64,000 nt of DNA from Solibacillus daqui (GTDB taxonomy: Bacteria; Bacillota; Bacilli; Bacillales_A; Planococcaceae): positions 2,969,501 through 3,033,500 of the forward strand of contig NZ_CP114887.1 of assembly GCF_028747805.1 (NCBI RefSeq), given 5' to 3'. The notes under the pieces were generated by a model, which worked only from the letters and a program-made list of their open reading frames with translations, ran no database searches and was not told the origin of the DNA. Shown here one piece after another: positions 55,736-64,000 of this stretch. The translations under genes and the position numbers were made by a program. Within the stretch, counting starts at the first letter, position 1. Every line of letters begins with the position of its first letter.

Positions 55736-56911
55736 TCAAAAATATTCATAAAAAGTTGGTACTTGATATGGAATAGCTCTTTCCCACTGACGGATAACTT
55801 CCTCTGTACACGTAACATTTGTTAAATAGACTAAACGTTCCATCGTTATATACCCAAGCAACAAAGTAGAAAGGTGATTGATGGTTAGCTCCAATATATG
55901 CTCCTTATTCACGTTTTCTTCATCGACTTTTGCAATTTTTCCGTATTTATTTATTTCATAAATCGCTTCATTCCATTCACAAAATGGATCAGTAATTTGC
56001 ACATATAAACTTGCATCAAGCTCTCTCCAATTATATTGTTGCAAAAATTTCTCCACATCAACAATTCGAGCCATGACATCGCGCGTCAGTTCACGCTTAT
56101 ACTGAGGTTCTTGGAATAAAAAGCCCATCTGCTCATCGAGAGAGGTCACTCCACATATTTTTTCTATACTTGCTGCATGCGCAGTCATAAAACGCCATAA
56201 AGCTTGTTGGGCATAATAATTCTTCACAAGAAAATCTTGTACTTCAAATGTTAATTGATCGATTGTATAACGAATATAGCCGATCACTTCTTGCAGCTCA
56301 TAAACAACCGCAAAATGACTTGTAGGTTGACGTCGTTCTATTCGCTTCCACCAGGCTGCATCACGTAGCATCGCACCATTTTTCTTCGCACACAATTCAT
56401 TATGAAACTGCATTACATCACTAAAAAGCGCTGTATCTACTACAGAAAAGCTAAAACGTTTGACATCATCTCGTTGCTTGCCAAAGTCAGGAAATGCCGT
56501 GCGTGGAACTATATAGTGAACCTTATCAACAAACAGTTCCCAGCCAAAATAACGATAAAAAGAAACAGAATAGGGTGCTAATACGGAAACAAGCTGTCCC
56601 TTTTGCCGCATGCTTACTAATGCTTGTTGCATTAATTGCTTCATTACACCTTTATTTCGATGCTCTGGATACGTTGCAACGAAGCCAATTCCCCCCATGG
56701 ACATATTAACCCCATGGACCGTCATATTTAACGGCAGCACTAATAATTGACCGATTAATTGGTTTTCCTCATATGCACCAAGCGTCTCACTACTTGCTAC
56801 CCAAAATTTAAAATCTTCTTTTTTGTCGCCTTCATAAACACTCGGAAAGCTATAATCACGTAAGCGATAAATTTGTTCATAGTCGGAAGGTGGTACTTTT
56901 TTGATTTCCAA
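55736..56911 (-). CDS. GNAT acetyltransferase, Eis-like
   Basis: 391 aa. N-terminal GNAT domain with acetyl-CoA pyrophosphate loop GIGFVATYPEHRNKGVMKQL. A middle second GNAT-like part and a C-terminal SCP2/sterol-carrier-like domain give the three-part Eis layout. Eis enzymes acetylate aminoglycosides or other amines; here the substrate is unknown. Starts with TTG about 10 nt after AAGGGTG. The run of genes GNAT, ptsI, ptsH shares one strand. Confidence 0.85.
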   Translation of the reverse strand: MEIKKVPPSDYEQIYRLRDYSFPSVYEGDKKEDFKFWVASSETLGAYEENQLIGQLLVLPLNMTVHGVNMSMGGIGFVATYPEHRNKGVMKQLMQQALVSMRQKGQLVSVLAPYSVSFYRYFGWELFVDKVHYIVPRTAFPDFGKQRDDVKRFSFSVVDTALFSDVMQFHNELCAKKNGAMLRDAAWWKRIERRQPTSHFAVVYELQEVIGYIRYTIDQLTFEVQDFLVKNYYAQQALWRFMTAHAASIEKICGVTSLDEQMGFLFQEPQYKRELTRDVMARIVDVEKFLQQYNWRELDASLYVQITDPFCEWNEAIYEINKYGKIAKVDEENVNKEHILELTINHLSTLLLGYITMERLVYLTNVTCTEEVIRQWERAIPYQVPTFYEYF

Positions 56912-56945
56912 AATGGTTCAACACCCTTCATTGATAACGTGATAA

Positions 56946-58655
56946 TTATTTCAATATATCTATTACAGCTTGTTCAACTTGCTGTGCAGTAGTTAATTGT
57001 AGTAAATTTTGTACATGCGGAACGAGCTGTTCTTTACTTAAAGTCGCAAGCTGACTACGTACCGGTAAAATAGATGACGCGCTCATCGAAAATTCATCTA
57101 AACCAAGTGCAAGTAAAATTGGAATGGCTACCCAATCCCCTGCCATTTCACCGCACATCCCTACCCATTTACCTTCGTTATGGCCAGCATCAATAATCAT
57201 TTTTACTAAACGCAAAATGGCTGGATGATACGGCTGATATAAATCCGATACATTTTCATTCATGCGATCCGCAGCTAAGGTGTATTGAATTAAATCATTT
57301 GTGCCGATTGATAAAAAATCTGCCTCTTTGGCAAATAAGTCCGCAATAATTGCAGCTGACGGAATTTCAATCATCAGGCCAATTTCTATTTCTTCCTCTA
57401 CTGGAATGCCCTCTACACGGAGCTTTTCCTTTTCCTCGAATAACAATTCCTTAGCCTTACGAAACTCATCTAGTGTAGCGATCATCGGAAACATAATTTT
57501 TAAATTACCAAACACACTGGCGCGCAGTAATGCTCGTAATTGTGTACGGAATAGCTCTTGATGATCCAAACAAAGACGAATCGCACGATAGCCTAAAAAT
57601 GGGTTCATCTCCGTTGGTAATTTCAAATAAGGCAGATTTTTATCCCCGCCAATATCAAGTGTACGAACGACTACAGGCTTGCCATTTAACGCTTCTAGAA
57701 CCTCCTTATAAGCTGTGAATTGCTCTTCCTCACTCGGTAAATCCATTCGGTCCATATAAAGAAATTCCGTTCGAAAAAGACCTATGCCCTCGCCACCAAC
57801 AGCTAATACGGCTGCAACATCTTGTGGCCCGCCAATATTCCCTGCAAGTTCTACGAAATGGCCATCCTTTGATACACTTTTTAACTCACGATATTTTTCT
57901 AATTGTTGCTTGAATAGCTTTTGCTGTTGTTTTATTTGCTTGTATTTTGCAATACGGTCATCATCTGGATGAATAATAATTTCTCCAGAGGAACCATCGA
58001 TAATTAATACATCTCCATGCTTAATATCCAATGTGGCACTTCTAACCCCCACAATTGCTGGGATACCTATCGTTCTTGCTAAAATAGCTGTATGTGATGT
58101 TTTTCCACCAATATCCGTAATAAATCCCTTTACATGAGTCGGATCCAACTGAGTTGTCATGGAAGGTGTTAAATCCTTCGCTACAATAATGACATCTTCT
58201 TTAAGACGACTATAATCTGGTAGCACTATGCCTAATAAATGAGCCAATACCCGCTTTGATACATCGCGAATATCCGCAGCACGCTCCTTCATATAGTCAT
58301 TATTCAAATCTTCAAACATGTGTATGAAAAATTGTGCCGTTTCATCTAAAGCATATTCTGCATTCATACCATCTTTAATTTTCCCTACTACCATAGTAAT
58401 CAATTCAGGATCTTGTAAAACAAGTAGATGCGCACCAAAAATAGCTCCTTTGTCTTCTCCATACTTTTGCGTAGCTGCAGCTTGAATTCGTTCAATTTCA
58501 CTTTTAGCATGACTAATTGCTTCGTTGAAACGTATGATTTCTTCATCATTATTTTGATTTTGCTTTTTTGAAAAGGTTAAATCAGGCTCTACTAAACAAT
58601 AAGCCTTTGCAATTGCTGCACCGTTTGAAACAGGAATCCCTCTTAACGCTAGCAT
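56946..58655 (-). CDS. ptsI: PTS enzyme I
   Basis: 569 aa. Phosphorylates HPr from PEP. Active-site H188 in GGKTSHTAILARTIGIP. PEP-binding barrel with GEGIGLFRTEFLYMDR, MIEIPSAA, and IGTNDLIQYTLAADR; Cys in WVGMCGEMAGD. Start overlaps the ptsH stop by 7 bp. Only one PTS operon (Lac type) is in the window. Confidence 0.97.
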   Translation of the reverse strand: MLALRGIPVSNGAAIAKAYCLVEPDLTFSKKQNQNNDEEIIRFNEAISHAKSEIERIQAAATQKYGEDKGAIFGAHLLVLQDPELITMVVGKIKDGMNAEYALDETAQFFIHMFEDLNNDYMKERAADIRDVSKRVLAHLLGIVLPDYSRLKEDVIIVAKDLTPSMTTQLDPTHVKGFITDIGGKTSHTAILARTIGIPAIVGVRSATLDIKHGDVLIIDGSSGEIIIHPDDDRIAKYKQIKQQQKLFKQQLEKYRELKSVSKDGHFVELAGNIGGPQDVAAVLAVGGEGIGLFRTEFLYMDRMDLPSEEEQFTAYKEVLEALNGKPVVVRTLDIGGDKNLPYLKLPTEMNPFLGYRAIRLCLDHQELFRTQLRALLRASVFGNLKIMFPMIATLDEFRKAKELLFEEKEKLRVEGIPVEEEIEIGLMIEIPSAAIIADLFAKEADFLSIGTNDLIQYTLAADRMNENVSDLYQPYHPAILRLVKMIIDAGHNEGKWVGMCGEMAGDWVAIPILLALGLDEFSMSASSILPVRSQLATLSKEQLVPHVQNLLQLTTAQQVEQAVIDILK

Positions 58656-58918
58656 TCTTCTCCAATTCCTTTCGACACAATTACATCGCCAATCACCTGT
58701 AATGCCTCTGCCTCATCACTGCCTTGTGCTGAAATAACGATTGTACTTCCAGTAACAACCCCTTGCGCCATAACGCCCATTATCGACTTTAAGTTTGCTG
58801 ATTTTCCATTAAAGTGTAATGTAAGGTCCGCTAAAAATGGAGTTGCCGTCGATACAAGTAATGCGGCAGGTCTTGCATGAAGCCCTTCTGGTGCAGTAAT
58901 TTTAAATGTTTTTTCCAT
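58649..58918 (-). CDS. ptsH: Phosphocarrier protein HPr
   Basis: 89 aa. Catalytic His14 in EGLHARPAAL and regulatory Ser45 in NLKSIMGVM, the HPr-kinase site needed for CcpA corepression. So this HPr can take part in both transport and catabolite control. RBS GGAGGAATGAATT before ATG. Confidence 0.97.
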   Translation of the reverse strand: MEKTFKITAPEGLHARPAALLVSTATPFLADLTLHFNGKSANLKSIMGVMAQGVVTGSTIVISAQGSDEAEALQVIGDVIVSKGIGEEC

Positions 58919-59018
58919 AATTCATTCCTCCAATTAATTAAATCTCATAACGAGCATTTTTCAATACAAAATTTGGAACCAAGTGTATTTATCTAATTTA
59001 ATCCGTTCTGCTATGCTA

Positions 59019-59142
59019 CGGGGACGCTTTCCTGAGGGCGTGGCTTCAAAGCGTTGAGAAACGCTTTGCGACGAGTAACCGCAGGAGCAACTTTGTTTTC
59101 TTACACGTACGCTTAATCCTCTAGGCGTCGCCCCCTTCACTT
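59019..59142. repeat. GC-rich dispersed repeat between ptsH and nagR
   Basis: Starts GGGGACGCTTTCCTGAGG and ends CCTCTAGGCGTCGCCCC, near inverse of each other, with AAAGCGTTGAGAAACGCTTT inside. GC content is well above its surroundings. It resembles REP/ERIC-like repeats of Bacillales. An open frame here (58961-59200) follows the repeat and is not counted as a gene. Confidence 0.6.
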
Positions 59143-59204
59143 CGTGGCACGCCACTATCAAAGAGATTAATTGTTGAACTTCTACTACGTATTGATGCAT
59201 TTAC

Positions 59205-59936
59205 TCACCTTTTTATTTCACTAATAAATTTATAGCTATCTGCTCGGTACGTACTCTCTACCATTTCAAATGGGAAGCCATCGCTCAAATAACTAATTCG
59301 TTTAATATTTAACACAGCAGAAGTTGGACTTATTTTTAATAGCTTACTTTCCTCCTTTGTCACAATAGATGCCTCAATTTGCTGCACAGCATTGCCTATT
59401 TTTTGTGGAAACTTTGCTTCAATCAGCTGATAAAAAGAGCCCAATATTTTTTGTTCATCTAAATTAGGTATGAGCTTAACGGGAATATAGGCTCGCTCGA
59501 TCCCCATTGGTTTATCATTGGCACTTCGTATACGCACAACATAAAAAACCTCATCCCCAGACTCCAAAAATAAATCATTTATAACATCGAGTGATGGGAT
59601 TATTTTTTCAAATCGGATGATTTTGCTACTTGGCTTCATACCACGTGCCAGCATATCCTCTGTAAAGCTCCGAAGTCCTGTAAGTGGTTGCTCTAGTTTA
59701 GGATTGGCTACATAAGTCCCTCGCCCTTTTTCACGATATAATAGACCGTTATTTACTAAGTTTGTAATTGCCTGCCTAACAGTCATTCGGCTTACATCAA
59801 ATTGAACCGATAGCTCTCGTTCAGAAGGAATATTTTCACCAATTTTATAAATCTTTAAATAAATCTTTTGTTTAATAATTTCTTCGATTTGACCGTAAAT
59901 CGGTATTCGAGAATTTTTATCGATTTTTGTATTCAT
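59205..59936 (-). CDS. nagR: GntR-family regulator with UTRA domain, NagR (YvoA)-like
   Basis: 243 aa from ATG 59936, 10 nt after GGAG. N-terminal wHTH (IPSERELSVQFDVSRMTVRQ and GRGTYVA), then UTRA ligand domain (about 90-240, LTGLRSFTEDMLARGMKPSS, RIRSANDKPMGIERAYIP). NagR senses GlcN-6P/GlcNAc-6P and represses nag genes. It follows the nagA remnant, and its likely operators are at 60691-60708 and 55590-55601. Confidence 0.85.
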   Translation of the reverse strand: MNTKIDKNSRIPIYGQIEEIIKQKIYLKIYKIGENIPSERELSVQFDVSRMTVRQAITNLVNNGLLYREKGRGTYVANPKLEQPLTGLRSFTEDMLARGMKPSSKIIRFEKIIPSLDVINDLFLESGDEVFYVVRIRSANDKPMGIERAYIPVKLIPNLDEQKILGSFYQLIEAKFPQKIGNAVQQIEASIVTKEESKLLKISPTSAVLNIKRISYLSDGFPFEMVESTYRADSYKFISEIKR

Positions 59937-60644
59937 CTTCATTCATCTCCATGTTAGATTTTTCATAGACGACCTTTCCTTGACGAATGGTTTTACAAAC
60001 AGTTACTTCGCTGTCTACTAATATTAAATCGGCTTCATAGCCAACAGCAATGCGCCCCTTAGTTGTTTCTTGTAGTTGCTGCGCTGCATTGGATGAGGAC
60101 ATAGCGACATTTTCTTCTAAACTACAATTTGTACACTTTCATGTTTTCATAGTTGCTCCATCGTTAAGATGCTACCTGCCAATGTCCCGTCTTCTAAGTG
60201 CGCGCTATTTTCTGTTACATACACGATTTGCCCACCCAAATCATATTCACCATAAGGCAATCCCTTGGCGCTCTCAATGAGTTGCCTGTGTAACACCTGC
60301 TTCAACAGCTGCTTGCACTTCCTCCTTGGTTGAATCCGAATGTCCTATGGAGGCAATAATATTAAGCTTGCGTAGCATAGTTACAAATTCCAACCCATTT
60401 TCTAATTCTGAAGCGAGTGTCATTATTTTTATTACTCCATCACTTAAAGTATGCCCGTGCTTAGAAGAGAAATTGAAGAGTAAAAATAATGATGTCGCTT
60501 ACAATCAATTATCCGAGTAGCTTCTTTTTTTAACGATTTACCAATATCAATATTTTTTCCATTTTCAATATAGATGTCACATAATTCATTTCTTTCATCG
60601 CAATTGACAATGGTAATATTGGTAATAAGTAATGTTTCCATCAA
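59917..60644 (-). pseudogene. nagA: N-acetylglucosamine-6-phosphate deacetylase, degraded
   Basis: Three recognisable parts: an N-terminus with LITNITIVNCDERNELCDIY; a middle fragment LNIIASIGHSDSTKEEVQAA then GVTQATH-stop; and a C-terminus SSSNAAQQLQETTKGRIAVG with YEADLILVDSEV. Together they span about 730 bp, where intact nagA needs about 1150 bp. Frames are shifted and the catalytic core is missing. nagB is also absent. It overlaps the start of nagR. Confidence 0.88.
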
Positions 60645-60690
60645 TATCCCACCCCATATAATTTATTACTACACGGTCGCTTTACATTTC

Positions 60691-60738
60691 GGTATAGTTG
60701 TCTATACCAATTATACACAATAGTTATTGGAATTTGAA
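60691..60738 (-). promoter_or_regulatory. nagA-nagR promoter and NagR operator
   Basis: -35 TTCAAA (60738-60733), 17 bp, -10 TATAAT (60715-60710), then a perfect inverted repeat GGTATAG-TTGT-CTATACC (60691-60708). Read on the minus strand it starts TTGGTATAGACAAC, like known NagR (dre) sites. So the regulator probably represses its own transcript. Confidence 0.78.
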
Positions 60739-61005
60739 ATGTATTTTGTATTTTCTGAATATTAATTTCGGTTTTAGCATAAAAATCTTACTATATACTG
60801 AAATGGAAATCATCTTTTCAAATATGTAGATGACATTCAAATCCTCTCGTACATTTCAGTAAAAGATACTTTTACAAATTTTCTACCTGATTTTACGATT
60901 TAAAAACAATAATTTTTGATCATTAAGTTAAATTAAAGTTTATGAATTTTCAGTAAAACTATTAATAATTCGATCTCAATTATGGAACTATACTTAATTT
61001 TTCGC

Positions 61006-61160
61006 TATAATGTATGTGTCGGAACAATTATTCTGACCAAACTTTCAGAAAAGGGGATGTCTCAGGCAAATTAAAAAGAGCCTAAGTGCACTCCGCACAT
61101 ATCTTGTCGTCCGCTAGTCTTATGCCATGAGAATCTAAGATCGAAGGAGTGGTTTTTATT
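61006..61160 (+). promoter_or_regulatory. ytzE promoter and structured leader
   Basis: TATAAT at 61006-61011, then about 145 nt before the ytzE RBS. Short inverted repeats occur: GTGC..GCAC near 61087-61105, and TCTTATG..CATGAGA near 61118-61133. 60739-61005 is AT-rich with no gene visible. Confidence 0.4.
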
Positions 61161-61382
61161 ATGAAACCAACTACTGACAGAATGCTTAATCGTATTAAAG
61201 ACGTGTATATGTTTATCCTCAACAAAGGAGAAGTGACTACACAGGATTTAGTCGAAGAGTTCAACATCACTCCTCGCACCATTCAAAGAGATTTGAATGT
61301 GTTAGCCTTCAATGACTTGGTAATGAGCCCAAGTCGAGGTAAATGGACAACGACGAAGAAAAAAGTTAAAATGACATCTTAG
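61161..61382 (+). CDS. ytzE: DeoR-type HTH protein YtzE
   Basis: 73 aa consisting only of a DeoR winged helix: TTQDLVEEFNITPRTIQRDL. No effector domain, as in B. subtilis YtzE. ATG at 61161 about 11 nt after GAAGGAG; an earlier GTG lies inside the RBS. Targets unknown. Confidence 0.85.
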   Translation: MKPTTDRMLNRIKDVYMFILNKGEVTTQDLVEEFNITPRTIQRDLNVLAFNDLVMSPSRGKWTTTKKKVKMTS

Positions 61383-61524
61383 AATTTTTGAAAGCGGCTG
61401 ATTCTTATTTTGTGAGAAAGGACTTAATTGTCCCAACATAATTTAAGGTGTCGATCAGTTACACAATGTAATAAATAGACTTTTATGCTGAAGGTCAACC
61501 AGTTCCTAAAACACTGGGAACGAA

Positions 61525-61566
61525 AAAAGCGAATGTCCTTTTCGTCGGGGACATTCGCATTTTTTT
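61525..61566. terminator. Bidirectional terminator, ytzE / rsuA
   Basis: GCGAATGTCC / GGACATTCGC stem with T7 on the plus strand and T6 on the minus strand. Confidence 0.88.
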
Positions 61567-62275
61567 AACGCTCTAATAAACTCGTTAATTCTTCTTTCGT
61601 TAGCTCACGGTAATCACCTAACGCTAACTCTTCATCCAATTCAAGTGGCCCCATCGATAGACGTTTTAAATACGTTACTGTTTTACCAACGGATTCAAAC
61701 ATACGCTTCACCTGATGGAACTTTCCTTCTTGAATCATTAGTTCAATTTCAGATTCCTCACCCGAAACTAATACTTTCAACTCACCCGGCTTTGTATGAT
61801 AGCCATCATCAAGTGTTACCCCTTGCGCAAATGCTTCGATATCGGCCTCCGTTACAACACCGTCTATTTTTGCATAATACCATTTGGGTACGTGCTTTTT
61901 CGGAGATAATAAATTATGCGCTAAATTACCATCGTTCGTAATCAGTAATAGCCCTTCTGTATCTTTATCTAAGCGTCCAACAGGGAATGGCTGAAAATGC
62001 TGTACATAAGGATCTAACAAATCAATTACTGTTTGGTCATAACGATCTTCTGTCGCCGAAATTACTCCCGGTGGCTTGTTCATCATCACATAAATGAATT
62101 CAATGTATTCCACACGTTCACCGAACACAGATACATTCTGCTTTTCTGGATCAACATGCATCGCTGAATCCTTAACCACTTCACCGTCAACTGTTACGGC
62201 TTTTTGTTTTAATAATACTTTTACTTCTTTACGCGAACCATAGCCCATGTTCGCTAATAGTTTATCTAAACGCAT
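61565..62275 (-). CDS. rsuA: 16S rRNA pseudouridine synthase, RsuA family
   Basis: 236 aa from ATG 62275 (GGAGGGTTTT upstream). N-terminal S4 domain (MRLDKLLANMGYGSRKEVK), then catalytic PVGRLDKDTEGLLLITNDG with the conserved Asp. Modifies a uridine of 16S rRNA. Adjacent to ytgP on the same strand, likely cotranscribed (48-bp gap). Confidence 0.93.
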   Translation of the reverse strand: MRLDKLLANMGYGSRKEVKVLLKQKAVTVDGEVVKDSAMHVDPEKQNVSVFGERVEYIEFIYVMMNKPPGVISATEDRYDQTVIDLLDPYVQHFQPFPVGRLDKDTEGLLLITNDGNLAHNLLSPKKHVPKWYYAKIDGVVTEADIEAFAQGVTLDDGYHTKPGELKVLVSGEESEIELMIQEGKFHQVKRMFESVGKTVTYLKRLSMGPLELDEELALGDYRELTKEELTSLLER

Positions 62276-62322
62276 AAAACCCTCCAAAATGAAAGAGGAC
62301 GCCTACTAGACGCCCAACTTGT

Positions 62323-63939
62323 TTATTTAACTAAACGTAATTTACGCATCAATTTTGTTAATTTTTCACCTAATAATAATTGAGCTAAACCAAGCTTGTA
62401 TGAAATTGAACCGTATACAACCATACCTATTCCCGCGCAAATAACGGCATACATAAGTGCCATTAATTTTGTATCGGCTGGGGCAATTGCTGTTAGTGCC
62501 AAATGTGTTAATGACACCGCAATCGCCATGAAAACTGTTAATAACAATATCAATAAAATTCGGCGACGTGCTACCTTCATTTTGTAATTTGTTACTTCAT
62601 TAATGACGAATATATTAATGACAATCGTAAAGATATAACCAATAGCTGTTGCTAAAATTGCACCATCAACAGATAGTAATTTAATTAGCGGTGTATTTAA
62701 AATCGTTTTTACAAACAAACCAATTAATAAGCTAAAGATAACCCATTTTTGATAATCGACACCTTGTAAAATCGCTGCCGTTACTGAAAATAAACCAAAT
62801 AAAATTGCAAGAGGTGCATAATGACTTAACACCTGCGTCCCCATTTCACTATATTCAAAGAAGAAGTGATATAAGTCCTCCGCTAAAATAGCGATACCAA
62901 TTGATGCTGGCACCGTAATAAATAACAGTATTTGGTACGTTTTATCAATCGCCCCATGTACAGAGCGTAAATTTCCTTCCGTGAAAAACTTTGTCACTGT
63001 TGGAATAATCGCCATCGAAAAACCTGTCGCTAATACAACTGGAATCATCACAATTTTTTGTGTTAATAAGTTAAGCATCGTAAAGTATGTATCCGTTACA
63101 TCTGCTGGCTCGCCCCCTGCAATCATTGCACGGTTGAACGTTAACATATCAACTAATTGGAATAACGAGCTCCCAAGTCCTACGAAGACCACTGGGATCG
63201 AGTATTTGAATATTTCCTTATACATCTCTGAATATGGCAACTGATGTTGTTTTGGTGCAACAACTTGAACGGCTTTAATTTCCGGACGAAGCTTCTTCCA
63301 AAAATAGAATAGTGTGGCAAGACCACCAAGTGCGCCAAGAAACGCAGCAAATACCGATACGTTAATCGCAGTAATTTTGTCTCCTTCAAAAACATTTACT
63401 ACTAAGAATGCTCCGCCAAGCAAAAAGACAATACGCACAATTTGTTCAATAAGCTGTGATACTGATGTAGGTAAATAATGACCATATCCTTGGAAATAGC
63501 CACGCACTAAACTCATAAAAGGCACGACAATCAATGCGTAACTTACCCATTGAATGACATCGGTAATTTGCTGTACACTAAATGCTTGCTCGTCATCAGC
63601 AATTACAATATTAGCAATAGGCTCTGCCAATAAATTCATGATAATAAACGCTACAATCCCTGTAAGCGTCATGAAAAGTGCACCCGTTTTTACTAAGCGA
63701 CGACCGGCATCATAATCACCGAGCGCATTATATTTTGAAACGAATTTTGATACCGCAATTGGTAACCCTGCAATAGCGATACTCAACATAATGTTATATG
63801 GAATATAGGCATAGTTGTATAAACCAATATTTTCTTCACCAACAATCGCATAAAAAGGGAAAATATAAACTAATCCTAAAAGCTTAGATAAAAACAAACC
63901 GATTGTTAAAATCGCCGTTCCCTTCATTAAAGAAGACAT
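62323..63939 (-). CDS. ytgP: Polysaccharide/lipid II flippase family protein YtgP (MurJ-like)
   Basis: 538 aa with about 14 transmembrane helices (MVF/MOP superfamily). Start at 63939 gives MSSLMKGTAILTIGLFLSKL after GGTAGG; the frame also opens upstream for 17 non-conserved codons. YtgP is the B. subtilis MurJ homologue that flips lipid II. Nothing else resolves in the 61 bp to the window edge. Confidence 0.93.
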   Translation of the reverse strand: MSSLMKGTAILTIGLFLSKLLGLVYIFPFYAIVGEENIGLYNYAYIPYNIMLSIAIAGLPIAVSKFVSKYNALGDYDAGRRLVKTGALFMTLTGIVAFIIMNLLAEPIANIVIADDEQAFSVQQITDVIQWVSYALIVVPFMSLVRGYFQGYGHYLPTSVSQLIEQIVRIVFLLGGAFLVVNVFEGDKITAINVSVFAAFLGALGGLATLFYFWKKLRPEIKAVQVVAPKQHQLPYSEMYKEIFKYSIPVVFVGLGSSLFQLVDMLTFNRAMIAGGEPADVTDTYFTMLNLLTQKIVMIPVVLATGFSMAIIPTVTKFFTEGNLRSVHGAIDKTYQILLFITVPASIGIAILAEDLYHFFFEYSEMGTQVLSHYAPLAILFGLFSVTAAILQGVDYQKWVIFSLLIGLFVKTILNTPLIKLLSVDGAILATAIGYIFTIVINIFVINEVTNYKMKVARRRILLILLLTVFMAIAVSLTHLALTAIAPADTKLMALMYAVICAGIGMVVYGSISYKLGLAQLLLGEKLTKLMRKLRLVK

Positions 63940-64000
63940 GAAAAAACCTACCGTTCTAAATTTAAATTCAAGTGATGCTGCTGTCATCACTTTTAATAAT

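Noticed and set aside
58961-59200. 79-codon open frame between ptsH and nagR
   Set aside because: It follows the GC-rich dispersed repeat and its Cys/Ser/Arg composition is unlike the neighbours. No RBS fits. Treated as repeat-derived.

Overview
The window is a stretch of low-GC Firmicutes chromosome. Gene order matches the Bacillus subtilis yt* region: iscS-thiI, ezrA, hisJ, ytsP, ytrP-like, rpsD, tyrS, acsA/acuABC, ccpA, aroA(G), ytxGH, murC, sftA, ytpRQ, ytoP, ytzB, ytnP, trmB, ytlR, dat, pepV, ytzE, rsuA, ytgP. The sequence is AT-rich, ribosome binding sites are strong (GGAGG/GGGGG), and TTG and GTG starts are frequent. An isolated ptsH-ptsI next to a NagR-type regulator, with no glucose PTS, suggests a Lysinibacillus/Solibacillus-like member of the Planococcaceae (Caryophanaceae). 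That placement is inference from gene content, not a database result.

Layout. 1-7.6 kb: sulfur transfer (iscS, 5' end of thiI), division (ezrA), histidinol phosphatase, free-Met sulfoxide reductase, a GAF-GGDEF protein and rpsD with a long leader. 7.6-13.7 kb: an accessory island between rpsD and the tyrS block. It holds a collapsed prophage scar (pieces of terminase and endolysin), a glyoxalase-like gene, a ferritin-like gene paired with a small protein, and a LexA-controlled UvrX/YolD repair operon. 13.7-20.2 kb: Yip1 protein, membrane-anchored phosphate-binding-like protein, tyrS with a complete tyrosine T-box, and a class A penicillin-binding protein. 20.3-24.5 kb: argCJBD. 24.6-31.4 kb: acsA divergent from acuABC, a usp gene, ccpA and a MarR regulator. 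31.4-38 kb: an SDR pseudogene, aroA(G), an unusual 718-aa FtsA-like protein, ytxGH and murC. 38-52 kb: sftA with a 13-unit (QDE) repeat, ytpR, ytpQ, a lipoprotein, a DUF84 NTPase, ytoP, ytzB, ytnP, trmB, ytlR, a NERD-like gene, dat and pepV. 52.4-60.7 kb: a Lac-family PTS (EIIB-EIIA-EIIC) with mupG, an Eis-like acetyltransferase, ptsI-ptsH, a GntR/UTRA regulator and a wrecked nagA. 61-64 kb: ytzE, rsuA and ytgP.

How the parts work together. The carbon-control logic is largely visible here: HPr has the regulatory serine, CcpA is encoded in the window, a cre-like site lies downstream of the PTS promoter, and NagR-like operators (GGTATAGAC core) occur both at the PTS-mupG promoter and upstream of nagA-nagR. 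This points to an amino-sugar/muropeptide uptake regulon whose nagA has decayed. The acsA-acuABC pair forms a lysine-acetylation switch on acetyl-CoA synthetase.

Most interesting non-gene signal: a hairpin plus conserved flank of about 60-70 bp repeated three times, in one orientation, upstream of sftA, ytpQ and the DUF84 gene. Other points worth attention are the terminase-to-endolysin deletion junction with a second decayed endolysin tail, the FtsA-like protein with repeated C-terminal modules, and the SftA codon repeat.
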